From contig NZ_QDKM01000001.1 of the NCBI RefSeq assembly GCF_003076755.1, positions 921,696 through 985,695 on the forward strand: a stretch of DNA of 64,000 nt, read 5' to 3'. The stretch comes from Pararhodobacter oceanensis (GTDB lineage Bacteria > Pseudomonadota > Alphaproteobacteria > Rhodobacterales > Rhodobacteraceae). This document shows, one piece after another, positions 18,965 through 28,099 of the stretch (positions within the stretch are counted from its first letter, which is position 1; each line of letters starts with the position of its first letter). The notes under the pieces were generated by a model that saw only the letters and a program-made list of their open reading frames with translations, had not been told where the DNA came from and ran no database searches. The translations under genes were made by a program, and so were the position numbers.

Positions 18965-20478
18965 CACAGCCCCCCGTTCTTGCTCTCAATAACGTCAGCA
19001 AAAGCTTCGGCCCGATCGAAGTGCTGCATAATATTGACCTCGCGTTGCAGGCGGGCAGCGTCCATGCGTTGATCGGCGAGAACGGGGCGGGCAAATCCAC
19101 CACGATGAAGATACTGGCCGGCTATCAGCCGCCCAGCGCGGGACAGGTGCGGCTCGACAAGCAGATCGTCACCTTCGGCAGCCTGCAAGACGGCGAGGCC
19201 GCGGGGATCGTGATGATCCATCAGGAATTCAATCTTGCCGAACAGTTGACCGTCGAGCAGAACATCTTTCTGGGCCGTGAGTTGAAGCGCGGGCTGCTGC
19301 TGGACAAATCCGAGATGCGCCGGTTGACGCGGGATTACCTGTCGCGCGTGGCTTGCGATGTATCACCGGATGCTTTGGTCTCCAGCCTGTCCAATTCCGA
19401 AAAACAGATGGTCGAGATCGCCAAGGCGCTGTCACGCGAAGCGCGGGTGTTGATCATGGACGAGCCGACGGCGGTGCTGACCAACCGCGAGACCGAGGTC
19501 TTGTTTGAACAGGTCGCAGCCCTGCGCGATGCGGGGACGGCGATCCTGCTGACCTCGCATAAACTCGACGAGGTCGCAGCGCATTCGGATCAGGTCACGA
19601 TCATGCGCGACGGGGCTGTGGTGCATGCCGGCCCGACCGCTGCAATGACCGAAGACGAGATGGCCATCGCCATGGTCGGCCGCGATGTCTCGGCCCTTTA
19701 TCCGGCCAAACCCGATGTGCCAGTGGATGCGCCGGTGGTGCTCAAGGTCGAAGGTCTAAGCGTGCCGGGCTTTGCCGAGAATGTCTCATTCGAGCTGCGC
19801 CAAGGCGAGATCCTCGGCATCGGCGGATTGATCGGCTCGGGCCGGACCGAAGTGATGGAAGGGCTGGCCGCCTTGCGCCCGGCCTCGGCGGCGCGTGTCA
19901 CCCTGTTTGACCGCGAGGTGCGTTTCAAACGCCCCGGCGACGCGCAGCAGGCCGGATTGTGCTATCTGACCGAAGACCGCAAACTGCGCGGGCTGCTGTT
20001 GGAACGCGGGATGCGCGAAAATCTGACGCTGGCCAACCTGCACAAATTCGGCGGCATGTTGATCAACCGCGCCGCAGAAGAAGCAGCGCTGACCGCAGCG
20101 ATTGCCGAGTTTGACATCCGCACCGGCACCCGTGGTGTGAAGGTGGGCAATATGTCCGGCGGCAACCAGCAAAAGCTGCTGCTCGCCAAAGTCATGCTGT
20201 CCGAGCCCCGCGTGCTGATCGTCGACGAGCCCACACGCGGCATCGACATCGGCACCAAACAACAAATCTATGCGTTCTTGCGCAATCTGGCCGACGCCGG
20301 ACATGCGATCATCGTGATCACTTCGGAAATGCCCGAATTGATCGGATTGGCCGACCGTGTGTTGGTGATGCGCTCGGGCCGGATCAGCGGTGCGCTGGAA
20401 GACAGCGATATAAATGAAGGCGCGATTGTCCGCCTGTCCATGGGATTGCCCGCCGAACAAACGCCAGAGATGGCCTGA
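18961..20478 (+). CDS. Sugar ABC importer, duplicated ATP-binding subunit
   Basis: 505 residues with two fused nucleotide-binding domains, as in XylG/RbsA/MglA. First domain: Walker A GENGAGKS, signature LSNSEKQMVEIAKAL (degenerate LSGG), Walker B VLIMDEPTAVL. Second: signature MSGGNQQKLLLAKVM and Walker B VLIVDEPTRGID; its Walker A reads GLIGSGRTE, the degenerate form usual in this family. The ATG at 18961 overlaps the preceding stop (ATGA) and starts MTQPPVLAL; a start four codons earlier lacks that coupling. It energises import by the permease at 20490 with the binding protein at 21523. Confidence 0.94.
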   Translation: MTQPPVLALNNVSKSFGPIEVLHNIDLALQAGSVHALIGENGAGKSTTMKILAGYQPPSAGQVRLDKQIVTFGSLQDGEAAGIVMIHQEFNLAEQLTVEQNIFLGRELKRGLLLDKSEMRRLTRDYLSRVACDVSPDALVSSLSNSEKQMVEIAKALSREARVLIMDEPTAVLTNRETEVLFEQVAALRDAGTAILLTSHKLDEVAAHSDQVTIMRDGAVVHAGPTAAMTEDEMAIAMVGRDVSALYPAKPDVPVDAPVVLKVEGLSVPGFAENVSFELRQGEILGIGGLIGSGRTEVMEGLAALRPASAARVTLFDREVRFKRPGDAQQAGLCYLTEDRKLRGLLLERGMRENLTLANLHKFGGMLINRAAEEAALTAAIAEFDIRTGTRGVKVGNMSGGNQQKLLLAKVMLSEPRVLIVDEPTRGIDIGTKQQIYAFLRNLADAGHAIIVITSEMPELIGLADRVLVMRSGRISGALEDSDINEGAIVRLSMGLPAEQTPEMA

Positions 20479-20489
20479 GGAATGAACAG

Positions 20490-21488
20490 ATGACCGACAC
20501 AACCACATCTCCAACGACTGGGCTGCGCTTCCCCTCGATGTCCGTGCTTGGCCCGATCGTGGCGCTTTTGGTCCTGCTGGCCATCGGGGCGATGATGAAT
20601 GCCAACTTTCTGAGCGCGGCGAATATCACCAATGTTCTGGCGCGTTCGGCCTTTATCGGCATCATCGCGGTGGGCATGACCTTTGTGATCACCGCCGGCG
20701 GGCTGGACCTATCGGTGGGGTCAATGGCGGCGTTTATTGCCGGTCTGATGATTCTGGTGATGAACGCGGCCCTGCCCAGTATGGGGATCGGCATCCCGAT
20801 TATCCTGCTGGGCATGGTCACGGCGATCGTCGCGGGGCTATTGGCGGGGTTGCTCAACGGGTTTTTGATCACCACGCTGGGGATCGAGGCCTTTATTGTC
20901 ACCCTCGGGTCGATGGGCATCTACCGCTCGCTGGTCACTTGGCTGGCCGATGGCGGCACGCTGTCGCTGGATTTCGGCCTGCGCTCGTTTTACCGCCCCG
21001 TCTACTTTGACGGCATTCTGGGGGTCAGCTGGCCGATCATCGTGTTTTTCCTTGTCGTGATCATCGGCGAGATCATCATGTCGCGCAGCGCCTATGGCCG
21101 GCATTGTGCGGCGACGGGATCGAATGAGCATGTGGCCCATTACTCCAACGTGAACGTCAAACGCACCCGCCTGATCTCCTATGCCGCTCTGGGCATTTTG
21201 GTCGGCGTCGCGACGATCATGTATGTGCCGCGACTGGGCTCGGCATCGGCCTCTACCGGCGTGCTCTGGGAGCTGGAGGCGATCGCCGCGGTGATCATCG
21301 GCGGCACTGTGTTGAAAGGCGGATTTGGCCGTGTCTGGGGCACCGTGATCGGGGTCCTGATCCTCAGCCTGATCGGCAATATCCTCAATCTGACCGACTT
21401 TGTGTCGCCCTATCTGAATGGCGCGATCCAAGGGGTCATCATCATTCTCGCTGTGATCCTGCAGCGCGAACGCAAGGCGGTAAGTTGA
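20490..21488 (+). CDS. Sugar ABC importer permease
   Basis: 332 residues, highly hydrophobic, with eight to ten membrane spans and the RbsC/XylH-family pattern (VGMTFVITAGGLDLSVGSMA near residue 64 and VIIGGTVLKGGFGRVWGTVIG near 269). It presumably forms a homodimeric channel in the inner membrane. It starts 11 bp after the ATPase stop with GAGGAA upstream. The operon order ATPase, permease, binding protein differs from the more usual binding-protein-first order. Confidence 0.94.
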   Translation: MTDTTTSPTTGLRFPSMSVLGPIVALLVLLAIGAMMNANFLSAANITNVLARSAFIGIIAVGMTFVITAGGLDLSVGSMAAFIAGLMILVMNAALPSMGIGIPIILLGMVTAIVAGLLAGLLNGFLITTLGIEAFIVTLGSMGIYRSLVTWLADGGTLSLDFGLRSFYRPVYFDGILGVSWPIIVFFLVVIIGEIIMSRSAYGRHCAATGSNEHVAHYSNVNVKRTRLISYAALGILVGVATIMYVPRLGSASASTGVLWELEAIAAVIIGGTVLKGGFGRVWGTVIGVLILSLIGNILNLTDFVSPYLNGAIQGVIIILAVILQRERKAVS

Positions 21489-21522
21489 GCCGCCTGCCAA
21501 CGCTTCAAGGGAGGAGCATACA

Positions 21523-22473
21523 ATGAAATTTACCAAAACATTCATCGCCGCTGCATTGGCGACCGCGGTCGGCGGTGCAGCATTTGCAGATGATGACGTC
21601 CGCGTCGTGGGCGTGTCGATTCCCGCCGCCACACATGGTTGGGCCGGTGGCATGAACTTCCATGCCCGCGAAACCGTAGAGCGTCTGGAAGCGGTCTATC
21701 CCGAGCTGGACTTCGTGCTGTCGACGGCCTCGGACCCCGGTGCGCAGGTCAATGATATCGAAGACATGGTCGCCACGCGCAATATCTCCGCATTGGTGGT
21801 CCTGCCCTTTGAATCCGATCCGCTGACCCCGCCGGTGCAGGCTGTCGCCGAAAGTGGCGTCTGGGTGACGGTTGTCGACCGTGGCCTCTCCATCGACGGT
21901 ATCGAAGACCTCTATGTCGCTGGTGACAACTCGGGCTTTGGCAGAGTGTCGGGCGACTATATGGTCTCGCAAATGCCCGATGGCGGTGACATCGTGGTCC
22001 TGCGCGGCATTCCCACAACCATCGACAACCAGCGTGTCGATGCGTTCCTCGCAGCAATCGAGGACTCGGGCATCAATGTGCTTGATATGGAGCATGGCAA
22101 CTGGAACCGCGACGACAGTTTCACCGTGATGCAGGATTTCCTGTCGAAACATCCCAATATCGACGCCGTCTGGGCCTCGGACGATGATATGGCCATCGGT
22201 GTTCTGGCCGCCATCGAAGCCGCAGGCCGTGACGACATCCAGTTCGTTCTGGGTGGCGCGGGGATGAAGGAAATGATCCAGCGCACCGCCGAGGGTGACG
22301 AAATGATCCCGGCCAATGTGACCTATCCGCCGTCGATGATCGCCACCGCAATCGAACTGACCGCCGTGGGTCTGACCTCGAACGCACCGGTGTCGGGCAA
22401 CTTCGTCATCGGCTCGGTTCTGGTCACCCAAGAGAACGCGATGAACTTCTACTATCCTGACAGCCCGTTCTAA
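21523..22473 (+). CDS. Periplasmic sugar-binding protein of the xyl ABC importer
   Basis: 316 residues. A signal peptide is clear (MKFTKTFIAAALATAVGG, cleavage likely after AFA near residue 23). The rest is a periplasmic-binding-protein type I fold as in ribose/xylose binding proteins, with VVGVSIPAATHGWAGGMNFHA at the start and VWASDDDMAIGVLAAIEAAG near residue 213. GGGAGGAG lies upstream of the ATG. A strong terminator follows, which could leave this abundant component and upstream genes expressed above xylB. Ligand inferred as xylose or a related sugar from xylA/xylB. Confidence 0.94.
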   Translation: MKFTKTFIAAALATAVGGAAFADDDVRVVGVSIPAATHGWAGGMNFHARETVERLEAVYPELDFVLSTASDPGAQVNDIEDMVATRNISALVVLPFESDPLTPPVQAVAESGVWVTVVDRGLSIDGIEDLYVAGDNSGFGRVSGDYMVSQMPDGGDIVVLRGIPTTIDNQRVDAFLAAIEDSGINVLDMEHGNWNRDDSFTVMQDFLSKHPNIDAVWASDDDMAIGVLAAIEAAGRDDIQFVLGGAGMKEMIQRTAEGDEMIPANVTYPPSMIATAIELTAVGLTSNAPVSGNFVIGSVLVTQENAMNFYYPDSPF

Positions 22474-22484
22474 GGCGTCCCCTC

Positions 22485-22522
22485 GGTCACCGGCGCCACT
22501 GCGCGCCGGTGACCTCTTTTTT
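22485..22522 (+). terminator. Strong intrinsic terminator inside the xyl operon
   Basis: A perfect 12-bp GC-rich stem (arms 22485-22496 and 22503-22514), 6-nt loop, and six T residues at 22517-22522. It lies between the binding protein and xylB, 23 bp before the xylB ATG. Unless read through or antiterminated, it should sharply lower xylB expression from the main promoter. Confidence 0.85.
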
Positions 22523-22544
22523 GCGATATCGAGACGAGGTCCGT

Positions 22545-23987
22545 ATGACATTTCTTGGTTTGGATTTGGGGACCTCTGGCGTCAAAGCTCTCCTGATTGA
22601 TGACCGGCAAAAGGCGATTGCCGAGGGCCATGCGGCGCTGACCGTGGAGCGCCCGCAGCCAATGTGGAGCGAGCAGGACCCGCAGTCATGGATCACCGCC
22701 TGTGAACAGGCCGTGGAACAGGTCCGCGCGCAAGCCCCCGCCGCTTTCGCCGCCCTGCGCGGCATTGGCGTGTCGGGGCAGATGCATGGCGCCACGCTTC
22801 TGGATGAAAACGACGCGCCCCTGCGCCCTGCCATCTTGTGGAACGACGGCCGGTCGCAGGCGGAATGCGCCGAACTTGAAGACCGCGCCGATTTTCGCGG
22901 CATCGGCGGCAATATTGTCATGGCGGGCTTTACCGCGCCCAAGCTGCGGTGGGTCCAAAAGCATGAACCGGATGTTTTTGCGCGCACACGCAAGGTCTTG
23001 CTGCCCAAGGATTACGTGAACCTGTGGCTGACCGGTGACTACACCTCCGAGATGTCGGATGCGGCCGGAACGCTCTGGCTGGATGTGGCGCGGCGGGATT
23101 GGTCCGATACGCTACTGGCCGCCACTGGCCTGAGCCGGGACCAGATGCCGCGCCTTGTCGAGGGCAGCGAAAGCGCAGGGGTGCTGCGGCCTGAATTGCA
23201 GACGGCATGGGGTGTCGGAGCGGCCATTGTTGCCGGAGGGGCTGGCGATAATGCCGCCACCGCCTGCGGTTTGGGCGCGGTCCATCCGGGCGATGGCTTC
23301 CTGTCGCTGGGCACATCCGGCGTGTTGTTTTCGGTCACCGACAGATTCGCCACCAACACCGAAAGCGCGGTTCACAGTTTTTGCCACGCCCTGCCCAAGA
23401 CCTGGCATCATATGGGGGTGATCCTGTCCGCCACCGACGCGCTGTCGTGGTTCGGGCAGATCACCGGCCAGACACCGGCGGCGCTCGCCGGGATGGTCAA
23501 AGACGTCACCGCCCCCTCCCCGATCACCTTCCTGCCCTATCTCTCGGGCGAGCGCACGCCGCATAACGCCCCCGATGCCACGGCTGCGTTTCACGGATTG
23601 CGACGCGACCACAGCCTGCCGGATATGGTGCAGGCGGTGATGGAGGGTGTCGGCTTTGCCTTTGCCGATTGCTGCGCGGCCTTGGACATGGCCGGTTCGC
23701 TGCCTGAGACGGTCAGCGTTGCGGGTGGCGGGAGCCAGTCTGAGGCGTGGTTGCAGATGATCGCCGATATCACCGGGCTGGTGGTGAATGTGCCCGAGAG
23801 CGGCTCGCAAGGCGCCGCGTTGGGTGCCGCCCGTTTGGCGATACTGGCAAGCGGCGCCGGCAGCTTTGACGAGGTTCTGACGCTGGCCCGTATTGGCAAG
23901 AGCTTTGAGCCGAATCCGGCATTGTCCGAGCCCTACGCCGAACGCTTGCAAAGCTACCGCGCGCTTGGCCCGCGGCCCCTGCGCTAA
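22545..23987 (+). CDS. xylB: Xylulokinase
   Basis: 480 residues from the ATG at 22545, where homology begins (MTFLGLDLGTSGVKALLID, the FGGY phosphate-binding motif). An earlier in-frame start at 22509 lies within the terminator hairpin and is rejected. Further FGGY features: GVSGQMHGATLLDE near residue 80, and in the C-terminal half SVAGGGSQSEAWLQMIADITG near 405. Phosphorylates D-xylulose to xylulose-5-phosphate with ATP, feeding the pentose phosphate pathway. Last gene of the xyl cluster; separated from it by a strong terminator. Confidence 0.94.
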   Translation: MTFLGLDLGTSGVKALLIDDRQKAIAEGHAALTVERPQPMWSEQDPQSWITACEQAVEQVRAQAPAAFAALRGIGVSGQMHGATLLDENDAPLRPAILWNDGRSQAECAELEDRADFRGIGGNIVMAGFTAPKLRWVQKHEPDVFARTRKVLLPKDYVNLWLTGDYTSEMSDAAGTLWLDVARRDWSDTLLAATGLSRDQMPRLVEGSESAGVLRPELQTAWGVGAAIVAGGAGDNAATACGLGAVHPGDGFLSLGTSGVLFSVTDRFATNTESAVHSFCHALPKTWHHMGVILSATDALSWFGQITGQTPAALAGMVKDVTAPSPITFLPYLSGERTPHNAPDATAAFHGLRRDHSLPDMVQAVMEGVGFAFADCCAALDMAGSLPETVSVAGGGSQSEAWLQMIADITGLVVNVPESGSQGAALGAARLAILASGAGSFDEVLTLARIGKSFEPNPALSEPYAERLQSYRALGPRPLR

Positions 23988-24040
23988 CCGCACAATCACA
24001 CAATCAAACAAACGCGCCTGCATCGGGCGGGCGTTTCATG

Positions 24041-24073
24041 AAAAATGCCGCCCAGCCAAACTGGCTGGACGGC
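24041..24073 (-). terminator. Intrinsic terminator of the haem receptor gene
   Basis: Read on minus: an 11-bp stem (one G-T wobble) with a 5-nt loop, followed by ATTTTT (complement of 24041-24046). It lies 27 bp after the receptor stop. A weaker bulged hairpin at 24010-24036 may end xylB on plus. Confidence 0.75.
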
Positions 24074-24099
24074 GGTTCAGATCTTAGGGTTGGACAGCT

Positions 24100-26181
24100 T
24101 TAGAAGCTGATGGTCCGGCCCAAAGTCAGGCGAATATCGCGACCCGGACGCGGGCGCGAGGTGGCCTGCGCACCGTCGAGGATATTATAGTGCTCGACGT
24201 CAAAGATGTTGTTGACGCTCAACTGCACCTCGATATCGCGGAATGCCCCCTGATCGGGACGCCAAGTCATGAACACATCATGCAAGGAGTGACCGGCAAA
24301 CCGCTCGCCAGAGGCAAGGCTTGCCCCGGCGACGAAGGTGCCGCGCCAACCCAGCTCGAGGTTTTGCTCGGGCAGACGGCGACCGATTTCCAGCATCGCC
24401 TGATGCGCCGGTGTCGAGTTGAGCCGCAGGTTGGTGGTCTGGTCGAGCCCCTCGATCGCGCTGGCGGCAAAACGGCCAAACCAGAGATCGCTTTCATAGG
24501 AGGCTTCGATCTCGACCCCGCGAATCCGCGCCCTGCCGATGTTCTGGAACGACGGCTGGCCAGCAATCGAGACCCGCTCGATACGGTCTTGGAACTGGTT
24601 GTTAAAGGCGGTCAGCTTGACGTCCAGCCCGTCACCGGCAGCGATGATATCGCGGCCCTGCCAGGTGGCGCCCAACTCAATGGTGCGCGCGTGTTCAGGA
24701 CGCAGGCCCAATGACGCAGTGCCGCCCGAGGTGCCGCTGTCGAACATCTCGTCAATCGTCGGCAGGCGGGTGGTGCTGGCATAGGTGCCAAAGACCGACC
24801 ATGCCTCGTTGATCGTGTAATGCGCGGCCAGCGATCCGGCGAGACCGCTATGGGTGACCGGCATATTCAGCAGCGAGGGATCGGCGCCTGCGGTGGCGGT
24901 CAACGAAGAGTAATCGTAGCGCAGCGCACCCAGCAGCGTCAGGTCCTCGCTGAGCACCAGCTCGTTTTGCAAGAACAGCCCGTAGCCGTCGCTATTGCCC
25001 GCCGGATGGCTGCCAAGCGTGGAGCCGCCCGAGACCTGCTCACGGTCGCGGGTGGCGATCTGGCCGCCAAAGGTCAGGTAGTTCTGCCAGCGCTCACCCT
25101 CGGCGGTGATCGTGTTGCGCGCGTTCAGGGTCACGCCTTCATAGGCATAGATCGAATCCTGAAAAATCGAATAGGGCGGCGCAAACGGATATCCGGGATA
25201 GCCCTGCGCATTGCTTTGATCGACTTCCGAGCGGCTGAAGGACAATTGCACGCGGGCATCAATCCACGGGTTATCCGAGGCCGGGTTCTCCCAGGTGACC
25301 TGTGCGGTGTCATCGGTCACCGTGCGGTCGACGGTGCCAAAGACCGAGAAATCGCCGTAAGCGGAATAGGGCACCTGATCGCCCTCGGTGCGCCAGCGCG
25401 AGGCCGAGAAGGACAGGCGCTGCTCGCTTTCATCCGACATCAGCCAGCTGCCGCTGACCAGCGCCGATTGCGCCGACATATTCGTGCCCGGCACCAAGGC
25501 CCCGCCACCGGCGTCATAATCGCCTTCCTGACGGGTGGTGATGGCGGCGAGCATTTCGACACGGTCGCTGAACCGATGTGCAAGGATCGCCGAACCGAAG
25601 CTGCCGCTGCCATTGTCATGCCCGCCTGCGCGCAGACGCAGCGCGGTGGTTTCCCCCTCGCTGAGGAAATCCGAGGCCTGACGGGTTTCAAAGGCAACCA
25701 CGCCGCCGATGGCGCCCGAACCGTGCAGCAAGGACGCCCCCGGTCCGCGCAGAACCTCGACCCGGCGGTAGAGTTCCGGCTCACCGAAATGCGAACCGAC
25801 GCGGTATTGCTCGAAGTATTTCTGCACCCCGTCAATCGAGACGATGATCCGGTTTTCATCCGAGGCCGAAGAGGTGCCGATGCCGCGGATATTGAGGAAC
25901 TGGCCGGTCATCGCGCCGCCGCCAAAGCTGCTTGCGCCCGGAACCGCGCGCAACAGATCCCCCGGCGTGCTGGCCTGCTCGCGCTCGATATCCTCGCTGT
26001 CCAAAGCGGTGACGGCTTGTGGCGTATCAATGGCAACACGGGCGCGACCGGCGGCCAGAATGATCCGGCCAAGCATGGTGAAGACGCCCTCATCAGCGGT
26101 TTGAGCCGCAACCGGCGTGGCCAAAGCAGTGGCCAGTGCCAGCGTCGAAACGGCGCCAAAGCGCCTTGAAAGTGGTGACAT
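24100..26181 (-). CDS. TonB-dependent haem/haemoglobin receptor
   Basis: 693 residues. Signal peptide ending VAA near residue 26; plug domain from ~45 to 170 with LRAVPGASSFGGG, the segment YRRVEVLRGPGASLLHGSGAIGG, and a YFEQYRVGSHF loop; then a 22-strand-type barrel ending in LTLGRTISF with terminal phenylalanine. The protein should transport haem across the outer membrane using TonB energy. It lies 57 bp downstream of hmuV on the same strand, making it the last gene of the hmu operon, whereas the receptor is often first. GAGGGAC precedes the ATG. Substrate assignment rests on hmuSTUV context. Confidence 0.93.
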   Translation of the reverse strand: MSPLSRRFGAVSTLALATALATPVAAQTADEGVFTMLGRIILAAGRARVAIDTPQAVTALDSEDIEREQASTPGDLLRAVPGASSFGGGAMTGQFLNIRGIGTSSASDENRIIVSIDGVQKYFEQYRVGSHFGEPELYRRVEVLRGPGASLLHGSGAIGGVVAFETRQASDFLSEGETTALRLRAGGHDNGSGSFGSAILAHRFSDRVEMLAAITTRQEGDYDAGGGALVPGTNMSAQSALVSGSWLMSDESEQRLSFSASRWRTEGDQVPYSAYGDFSVFGTVDRTVTDDTAQVTWENPASDNPWIDARVQLSFSRSEVDQSNAQGYPGYPFAPPYSIFQDSIYAYEGVTLNARNTITAEGERWQNYLTFGGQIATRDREQVSGGSTLGSHPAGNSDGYGLFLQNELVLSEDLTLLGALRYDYSSLTATAGADPSLLNMPVTHSGLAGSLAAHYTINEAWSVFGTYASTTRLPTIDEMFDSGTSGGTASLGLRPEHARTIELGATWQGRDIIAAGDGLDVKLTAFNNQFQDRIERVSIAGQPSFQNIGRARIRGVEIEASYESDLWFGRFAASAIEGLDQTTNLRLNSTPAHQAMLEIGRRLPEQNLELGWRGTFVAGASLASGERFAGHSLHDVFMTWRPDQGAFRDIEVQLSVNNIFDVEHYNILDGAQATSRPRPGRDIRLTLGRTISF

Positions 26182-26238
26182 AAGTCCCTCGTGGTCGTTT
26201 TGTTTATGCTGGCGGTGGCTGGCGGTTTGGGTTGTTTC

Positions 26239-27030
26239 TCACTCCGCCGCTTGCGGCAGGATGAACACGCCGCCATTCGGCGGAGGTGTAGAGACTCGTA
26301 GGCTGCAGCCATAGGCCGTGCCCAACGTGCAATCGGTGAATACATCCGCCACGCGGCCCTGCGCCAATATCCGCCCGTCTTGCATCAGACAGACAGTATC
26401 GGCGACCATCGCGGTCAGGTTCAGATCGTGCATCACCGCGATCACACCGCCGCCGCGACGGGCGAAATCCTGTGCCAGCCGCATGATCTGCAACTGATGC
26501 CCGATATCGAGCGCGGCGACTGGCTCATCAAGGAATAGCCAGCGCGGCACCCCGCCGACGACGGGTTTCCAGACCTGCACCAGCACGCGGGCCAATTGCA
26601 CCCGCTGTTGCTCGCCGCCGGAAAGCTGTTGAAACAAGCGCCCCTCATAGCCGCGCAGCCCGACCCTCTCGAGCGCAAGCTGCGGCAGTCGGGCGGCATC
26701 GGCGCGCAGGGCGATACCGCCACCGATGCCCATGCGCACCACCTCCAGAACGGTGAAGGGAAAGGCCATCGGCGAGGCCTGCGGCAGCACCGCGCGGCGC
26801 GCGGCGAGTTCTTCGGTGCGCAGGCTCTGGATCGGCGTCTCGTCAAGCAGCGCTTCACCGGTAAACGGGAGTTCCCCGGTCAATGCGCGCAGCAAGGTGG
26901 TCTTGCCCGAGCCATTCGGCCCGACGATGCAGGTCAGCTGCCCCGGCGCGGCGCTAAAATCCACGCCGTGCAGGATTTTCCTGCGGTTGAGGGTGACTGA
27001 TAATTGTCGTGTGCACAGCATATCAGACAT
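26239..27030 (-). CDS. hmuV: Haem ABC importer ATP-binding protein
   Basis: 263 residues from the ATG at 27030; the open frame continues upstream inside hmuU but homology starts at SDMLCTRQLSVTLNRRK. Walker A CIVGPNGSGKT near residue 38, signature LSGGEQQRVQLARVL near 145, Walker B RWLFLDEPVAALD near 172. It starts inside the last codons of hmuU (8-bp overlap), implying translational coupling. Energises haem import through HmuU. Confidence 0.95.
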   Translation of the reverse strand: MSDMLCTRQLSVTLNRRKILHGVDFSAAPGQLTCIVGPNGSGKTTLLRALTGELPFTGEALLDETPIQSLRTEELAARRAVLPQASPMAFPFTVLEVVRMGIGGGIALRADAARLPQLALERVGLRGYEGRLFQQLSGGEQQRVQLARVLVQVWKPVVGGVPRWLFLDEPVAALDIGHQLQIMRLAQDFARRGGGVIAVMHDLNLTAMVADTVCLMQDGRILAQGRVADVFTDCTLGTAYGCSLRVSTPPPNGGVFILPQAAE

Positions 27031-28096
27031 CCACCAAGCCGCGTTTGCGCAGCAATATCCACAAGAACACCGGCCCGCCGACCAATGCGGTGATGATGCC
27101 GATGGGCAATTCGGCCGGCGCGACAATGGTGCGCGCGGCGATATCGGCAGCCAACAGCAGGGTCGCGCCCAAGAGCGCCGACGCGGGCAACAAAAACCGG
27201 TGATCGGGGCCGATGGCCAGCCGCAACAGATGCGGCACGACAATACCGACAAAGCCGATCCCGCCCGAGATCGCCACCGCTGCGCCGACCGAGGCCGCCA
27301 CCGAGAGGATCGCCAGCGCCTTGATCCGCTGCACCGAAATGCCCAGATGCATCGCCGCCGCTTCGCCCAAGGCCAACGCATTGAGCGCGCGGGTGAGCAG
27401 CGGTGCGCAGGCGAGACCCGCCAGCATGATCGGCGCCGCGCTCAGCAGTTTGACCCAGCTGGCACCGGCTAGTGATCCCAGCCCCCAAAAGGTCAGGTCC
27501 CGCAGTTGCGCGTCATCGGCCAGCGTGACCAGAACACCGGTTCCCGCCGAGGCCAGCGCCGCCAGCGCGATCCCCGCCAGCAGCATTGTCGCCACCGAGG
27601 TTTGCCCGGCGCGGGTGGCGATCCGGTAGAGACAAAGCACCGTCACCCAGCCGCCGAGGAAGGCGGCAATCGGCACCAGATAAAACCCCGCAGCGGCGGC
27701 TATCGTGGCGGGCAAGGCGCTGCCCAAGACGATCGCGCTGACCGCACCGAGACCCGCGCCGGCGCTGATCCCGACCAGACCGGGATCGGCCAGCGGGTTG
27801 CGAAACAGCCCCTGCAGCACCGCGCCCGAGACCGCCAGCGCCGCGCCGATCACGAGGCCGGTCAGCATCCGGGGCAAACGGATATCAAAAAGGATCACCC
27901 GCTCGCGTATCGAGATTTCCTCGCCCGAGAGCCAAGCGCCCAGCACATTGAGCGGCGACACATCCGCCGCACCCACTGCCAGCGAGACGGCACTGGTCAG
28001 CAGCAAAAGCACCAGCAGCGCAAGCAGCAGCAGTTGCGCCGGTCGCGAACGGTCACCACTCGCAGCAAGCGGGCGCGGGAGGAATGCGGCAATCAC
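27023..28096 (-). CDS. hmuU: Haem ABC importer permease
   Basis: 357 residues of the BtuC/FecCD family with about ten membrane spans. Family motifs include RLPRMLTGLVIGAALAVSGA near residue 74, NPLADPGLVGISAGAGLGAV near 98 and GGIGFVGIVVPHLLRLAIGP near 278. Takes haem from HmuT and passes it to the cytoplasm. It begins 3 bp after the hmuT stop and overlaps hmuV by 8 bp. Confidence 0.95.
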   Translation of the reverse strand: MIAAFLPRPLAASGDRSRPAQLLLLALLVLLLLTSAVSLAVGAADVSPLNVLGAWLSGEEISIRERVILFDIRLPRMLTGLVIGAALAVSGAVLQGLFRNPLADPGLVGISAGAGLGAVSAIVLGSALPATIAAAAGFYLVPIAAFLGGWVTVLCLYRIATRAGQTSVATMLLAGIALAALASAGTGVLVTLADDAQLRDLTFWGLGSLAGASWVKLLSAAPIMLAGLACAPLLTRALNALALGEAAAMHLGISVQRIKALAILSVAASVGAAVAISGGIGFVGIVVPHLLRLAIGPDHRFLLPASALLGATLLLAADIAARTIVAPAELPIGIITALVGGPVFLWILLRKRGLVDV

Positions 28097-28099
28097 AGT

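Noticed and set aside
24820..26169. 449-codon frame opposite the haem receptor gene
   Set aside because: Antisense shadow of a GC-rich gene; the minus-strand product has a complete receptor architecture.
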